A stretch of DNA of 9,391 nucleotides, taken from an uncultured Pirellulaceae bacterium (lineage in GTDB: Bacteria > Planctomycetota > Planctomycetia > Pirellulales > Pirellulaceae). Under the pieces are notes generated by a model that made no database searches, was not told the origin of the DNA, and saw only the letters and a list, made by a program, of their open reading frames with translations. The DNA lies in NCBI GenBank assembly GCA_947258905.1, contig CAMYKF010000753.1:1-9391 (forward strand). The letters are read 5' to 3'. Position numbers and translations under genes: made by a program. Positions 7,020 through 9,391 of the stretch are shown here, one piece after another (positions within the stretch are counted from its first letter, which is position 1; the number at the start of each line of letters is the position of its first letter).

Positions 7020-8213
7020 ATGAAAGTCAAGATGATCCTGCCGGCGTTGACCGAAGCGACCAGCCCGTTGTTTCGTCCCGTCAAATACAGCCTGTTTCCT
7101 CCGCTGGGGCTGGCGACACTGGCTGGCTATCTGCCCGACGACACGGAAATTGATTTGCAGGATGAGCATGTTGAAAAACTGAAATTGGATGATGATCCGG
7201 ACCTGGTTGTCATTCAGGCCTACATCACGTCAGCTTCTCGAGCGTACAAGTTGGCCGACCACTATCGCGATAAGGGAGCTTACGTTTGCGTGGGCGGGCT
7301 GCATGTGACATCGCTGCCGGACGAAGCAGCCGCTCATGCGGATTCCATCTTCCCTGGACCCGGCGAAGATACCTGGCCAAAATTCCTGGCCGACTACCAA
7401 AACGGAACGCCGCGTTCACGATATGTTTCGAAAATTCGCACCCTCAAGGGTCTGCCGTGGATTCGTCGCGATCTGATCAAGCGCCATCTGTACCTGGTTC
7501 CTAACTCCATCGTCGTCTCGCGTGGCTGTCCTCATCATTGCGACTTCTGTTATAAGGATGCGTTCTTTAAGGGCGGTCGTTCGTTTTATACGCAGACTGT
7601 CGATGAGGCCTTGGCCGAAATCGACCGACTCCCTGGTCGGCATCTTTACTTTCTGGACGACCATCTATTTGGCAATGCCCGTTTTGCCAGCGAGCTGTTT
7701 GAGGGCATGAAAGGCATGGGACGGCTGTGGCAAGCGGCCGCGACCGTCAACTCGATTCTCAAACCAGGTTTGCTGGAACAGGCGGCCGAGTGCGGTCTGC
7801 GCAGCATTTTTGTGGGATTTGAATCATTGAGTGTGGACAACCTGAAAGACCACGCCAAAGTCCAGAATCTGAATCGCGATTACTCGGCTGCCATCCGTCG
7901 CATTCACGATCTGGGCGTGATGATCAATGGCAGTTTTGTCTTCGGCATGGACGGCGACGATCCCCGATACCGGGCTGTATCGCAGGATGCAAAACGAAGG
8001 TCGCTTGTTGCATTCCAACTGGGATTTGTACGACACCCGTCACACCGTGTTTCAACCGGCGCGGATGACGCCTGCCGAACTGGAAGACGGTTACTGGCGC
8101 GCCTATCGCTCGTTTTATACGTGGCGGAATATCCTGGCATCGGCCAACAGCAAACAGACCTGGCTGCACAAGAGCCGACACGTGGCCTATTCGGCCGGAT
8201 GGAAAAAACTTGA
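7020..8213 (+). CDS. B12-binding-type radical SAM protein, 3' part out of frame (probable pseudogene or sequence error)
   Basis: Residues about 1-130 form a Rossmann-like cobalamin-binding-type domain (YSLFPPLGLATLAGYL, then DLVVIQAYITSASRAYKLAD and VCVGGLHVTSLPDEA). The radical SAM core follows, with the Fe4S4/SAM motif C170-PHH-C174-DF-C177 (7527-7550) and conserved segments LYFLDDHLFGN, IFVGFESL and NGSFVFGMDGDDP (303-315). Relatives include the hopanoid tailoring enzymes HpnP and HpnR and many cobalamin-dependent methylases. After P315 the protein loses all family similarity and reads about 80 unrelated residues to a stop at 8213. The expected C-terminus resumes in the +1 frame at 7963. 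In this family a block of very roughly 25-35 residues, ending in a TPYPGT-like strand, normally lies between GMDGDDP and the LYRRM segment; here it is absent. The N-terminal 315 residues are well supported. As written the enzyme lacks the last barrel strand and the C-terminal domain. It is the last gene of the plus-strand cluster and may tailor its lipid product. Confidence 0.85.
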   Translation: MKVKMILPALTEATSPLFRPVKYSLFPPLGLATLAGYLPDDTEIDLQDEHVEKLKLDDDPDLVVIQAYITSASRAYKLADHYRDKGAYVCVGGLHVTSLPDEAAAHADSIFPGPGEDTWPKFLADYQNGTPRSRYVSKIRTLKGLPWIRRDLIKRHLYLVPNSIVVSRGCPHHCDFCYKDAFFKGGRSFYTQTVDEALAEIDRLPGRHLYFLDDHLFGNARFASELFEGMKGMGRLWQAAATVNSILKPGLLEQAAECGLRSIFVGFESLSVDNLKDHAKVQNLNRDYSAAIRRIHDLGVMINGSFVFGMDGDDPRYRAVSQDAKRRSLVAFQLGFVRHPSHRVSTGADDACRTGRRLLARLSLVLYVAEYPGIGQQQTDLAAQEPTRGLFGRMEKT

Positions 8214-8418
8214 ATCGCTCTGGAATTTTGTCATCCGCCTGAAACAAATCAGCCAGATGCGGCCGGTATTGGAAAATGTATTGTCAGGGGTCGGTTGGGT
8301 TGGGCCGGACAAGCAAGCGGATCCAAGGGAATGTTTCGAGTTGTCATCCAGTCCAATTGACGCGCAGTCCAGTCCAATTGACGCGCAGGCCAGCGATCGC
8401 ATGACTCCAACGAACTAG
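7963..8418 (+). pseudogene. Displaced C-terminal part of the radical SAM gene (different frame)
   Basis: Read in the +1 frame relative to the gene starting at 7020, this stretch encodes PDTGLYRRMQNEGRLL, then SNWDLYDTRHTVFQPARM and ELEDGYWRAYRSFYTWRNIL. This is the normal continuation of B12-binding radical SAM proteins after the TPYPGT strand, leading into a DUF4070-like C-terminal domain. It ends at a TAG (8416-8418) after about 151 residues. An ATG at 7927 could start this frame, but the first dozen residues from it are out-of-frame translation of the conserved NGSFVFGMDGD region, so I do not regard this as an independent gene. The codons remain undamaged over 450 bp, so the break is recent or is an assembly or sequencing artefact. 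The last 25 residues include a seven-residue tandem repeat (SSPIDAQ twice). Confidence 0.75.
8347..8388 (+). repeat. Two perfect tandem 21-bp units at the 3' end of the radical SAM locus
   Basis: A 21-bp unit beginning TCCAGTCCAATTGACG occurs twice back to back (8347-8367 and 8368-8388) with no mismatch. In the +1 frame it encodes SSPIDAQ twice, just before the TAG at 8416-8418. Length in multiples of three keeps the frame. Perfect identity suggests a recent slippage duplication in an unconstrained C-terminal tail. Confidence 0.85.
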
Positions 8419-8496
8419 CCTGGCGTAACCATACAACGCGCAAAACGATGCCGTTGGCTCATCTTCATTGCTTCGACACCATGAGCATAGCCATCA
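8419..8496. other. Convergent intergenic spacer
   Basis: This is the gap between the end of the radical SAM locus and the sulfatase stop. Its only structure is GCTCAT (8457-8462) paired with ATGAGC (8481-8486) across an 18-base loop. There is no T-run on either side, so I do not call a terminator, although a bidirectional one would be expected here. Confidence 0.4.
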
Positions 8497-9391
8497 TCAC
8501 GGGGTCTGCCGGCTTGATCGGTTCCGAGGCCTCTCGCCACCGCTTTTTTTGTTTCGACGAGGGCGAGTCGTGTTCCACAATGGTTCGCTTAACTGGCTCT
8601 CCCATTGTTCCGCCTCGGCCTGTAGCTGACGAACAACCTCGGGATGCTTGTCAGCTTCATCGCTTGATTCGCCGATATCGCCGTCCAATGCGTACAACTC
8701 GGGCTCCGCACCCTCTTCGTTGCGGAGATGAATCAGTTTCCAGTTGCCGCGACGCACAGCAATTGCACCGGTGCTGCCCTTGCGCCGCCAGAACAGAGAC
8801 CGCTCGGGCAACTGGGCTGCCTCACCGGTCAGTCGATCGAGCAAACTGATGCCGTCCAGTTCCCAGTCCGCGTCGACGGACTGGCCAGCTGCCTCCACAA
8901 ACGTCGGCAACCAGTCGAGTGCCATGACCGGATCGTCGATGATCGAGCCGGCGGCGATCTGCCCCGGCCAGCGCATGGCCATGGGCACGCGAATCCCGCC
9001 TTCCCATAACATCCCCTTGCGACCACGCAACGGGAAGTTGTTGGCACCAGTTTGCGTCTGGCCGCCGTTATCGTTGCTAAACACCACCAGTGTATTCCCG
9101 GTCAATCCGTGCTCGTCCAGACACGCCAGGATCTTGCCGACGTTATCATCCAGAGATTTGACGAGGCCGGCGTATTTGCGACGCCTTTCGCGGGCGATGT
9201 GCGACAACGTTTCCAGGTCCTCCGCTTTCGCTTGCAACGGCCCGTGCGGCGCGGTGAAAGAGACAAACAGAAAAAACGGCGACTCGTGATGCTCGGCTAT
9301 AAAACGACAGGCGCCATCGCCGATGCGGTCCGTCGTGTAACCGCCTTCGGCAGTCGGAGTCGTGTTTTCCAGGAACACGCGATGCGGCGTC
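8497..9391 (-). CDS. Type-I sulfatase (arylsulfatase A-like), partial (N-terminus beyond right edge)
   Basis: This is the middle and C-terminal part of a sulfatase, which hydrolyses sulfate esters, in planctomycetes often of algal polysaccharides. The frame stays open to the right edge, reading TPHRVFLENTTP, so a GTG at 9378 is an internal codon and not a start. Family segments in order are GYTTDRIGDGACRFI, PFFLFVSFTAPHGPLQA (His of the metal/substrate site), RKYAGLVKSLDDNVGKIL, NTLVVFSNDNGGQ (Asp-Asn metal ligands), FPLRGRKGMLWEGGIRVPMAMRWPGQI (Lys of the active site), DWLPTFVEAAG and AVRRGNWKLI. The CxPSR/CxAxR motif carrying formylglycine, and any signal peptide, lie outside the window. 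After the domain comes a basic, R/N/S-rich tail (RPRRNKKSGGERPRNRSSR) before the TGA at 8497-8499; no family motif explains it. The gene converges on the radical SAM locus and is probably unrelated to the plus-strand cluster. The natural substrate cannot be told from this part. Confidence 0.93.
   Translation of the reverse strand, partial: TPHRVFLENTTPTAEGGYTTDRIGDGACRFIAEHHESPFFLFVSFTAPHGPLQAKAEDLETLSHIARERRRKYAGLVKSLDDNVGKILACLDEHGLTGNTLVVFSNDNGGQTQTGANNFPLRGRKGMLWEGGIRVPMAMRWPGQIAAGSIIDDPVMALDWLPTFVEAAGQSVDADWELDGISLLDRLTGEAAQLPERSLFWRRKGSTGAIAVRRGNWKLIHLRNEEGAEPELYALDGDIGESSDEADKHPEVVRQLQAEAEQWESQLSEPLWNTTRPRRNKKSGGERPRNRSSRQTP

Noticed and set aside
7927..8418. Treating the +1 frame ORF from the ATG at 7927 as an independent gene
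   Set aside because: Its first residues overlap, out of frame, the conserved NGSFVFGMDGD region of the radical SAM protein, and the rest is that family's own C-terminus. It is better explained as the displaced end of the broken gene.
8457..8486. Bidirectional terminator hairpin between the convergent genes
   Set aside because: The stem is only six pairs with an 18-base loop and there is no T-run on either strand.
8497..9378. A sulfatase starting at the GTG at 9378
   Set aside because: The frame stays open to the edge and the sequence there is the middle of a sulfatase, lacking the formylglycine motif, so the true start is outside the window.

Overview
The window suggests a planctomycete, most likely near the Pirellulaceae. 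The reasons are moderately high GC, long secreted proteins of unknown function, a type-I sulfatase, weak or absent Shine-Dalgarno signals, and a terpene-cyclase neighbourhood. This assignment is inference from gene content; no rRNA or other phylogenetic marker is present.

Layout. On the minus strand, a 402-residue helical protein of unknown function (1143-2351) is followed 33 bp downstream by a secreted protein of unknown function (start at 1109) that runs off the left edge. A short divergent intergenic region separates this pair from a plus-strand run of four genes. These are a squalene-hopene-cyclase-family class II terpene cyclase (2459-4366), a fusion of an N-terminal DUF116 domain with a C-terminal trans-isoprenyl diphosphate synthase (4455-6290), a small UbiC-like chorismate pyruvate-lyase family protein (6309-6860), and a B12-binding-type radical SAM protein (7020 to about 8418). 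The radical SAM gene is interrupted near 7962: its C-terminal part continues in another frame and a conserved block is missing. On the right, a sulfatase on the minus strand (8497-9391) converges on it and runs off the edge.

How the plus-strand genes may work together (inference). The synthase would make a polyprenyl diphosphate and the UbiC-like enzyme would release a hydroxybenzoate from chorismate. The DxDD cyclase would fold an isoprenoid chain by protonation, and the radical SAM enzyme would tailor the product, for example by methylating an unactivated carbon. Together they look like a candidate pathway for a cyclised polyprenyl or prenyl-aromatic lipid rather than for hopanoids or ubiquinone. 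An aromatic prenyltransferase of the UbiA type, which would join the two halves, is not in the window. Nothing here resembles a CRISPR array, an insertion sequence, a tRNA or an rRNA.
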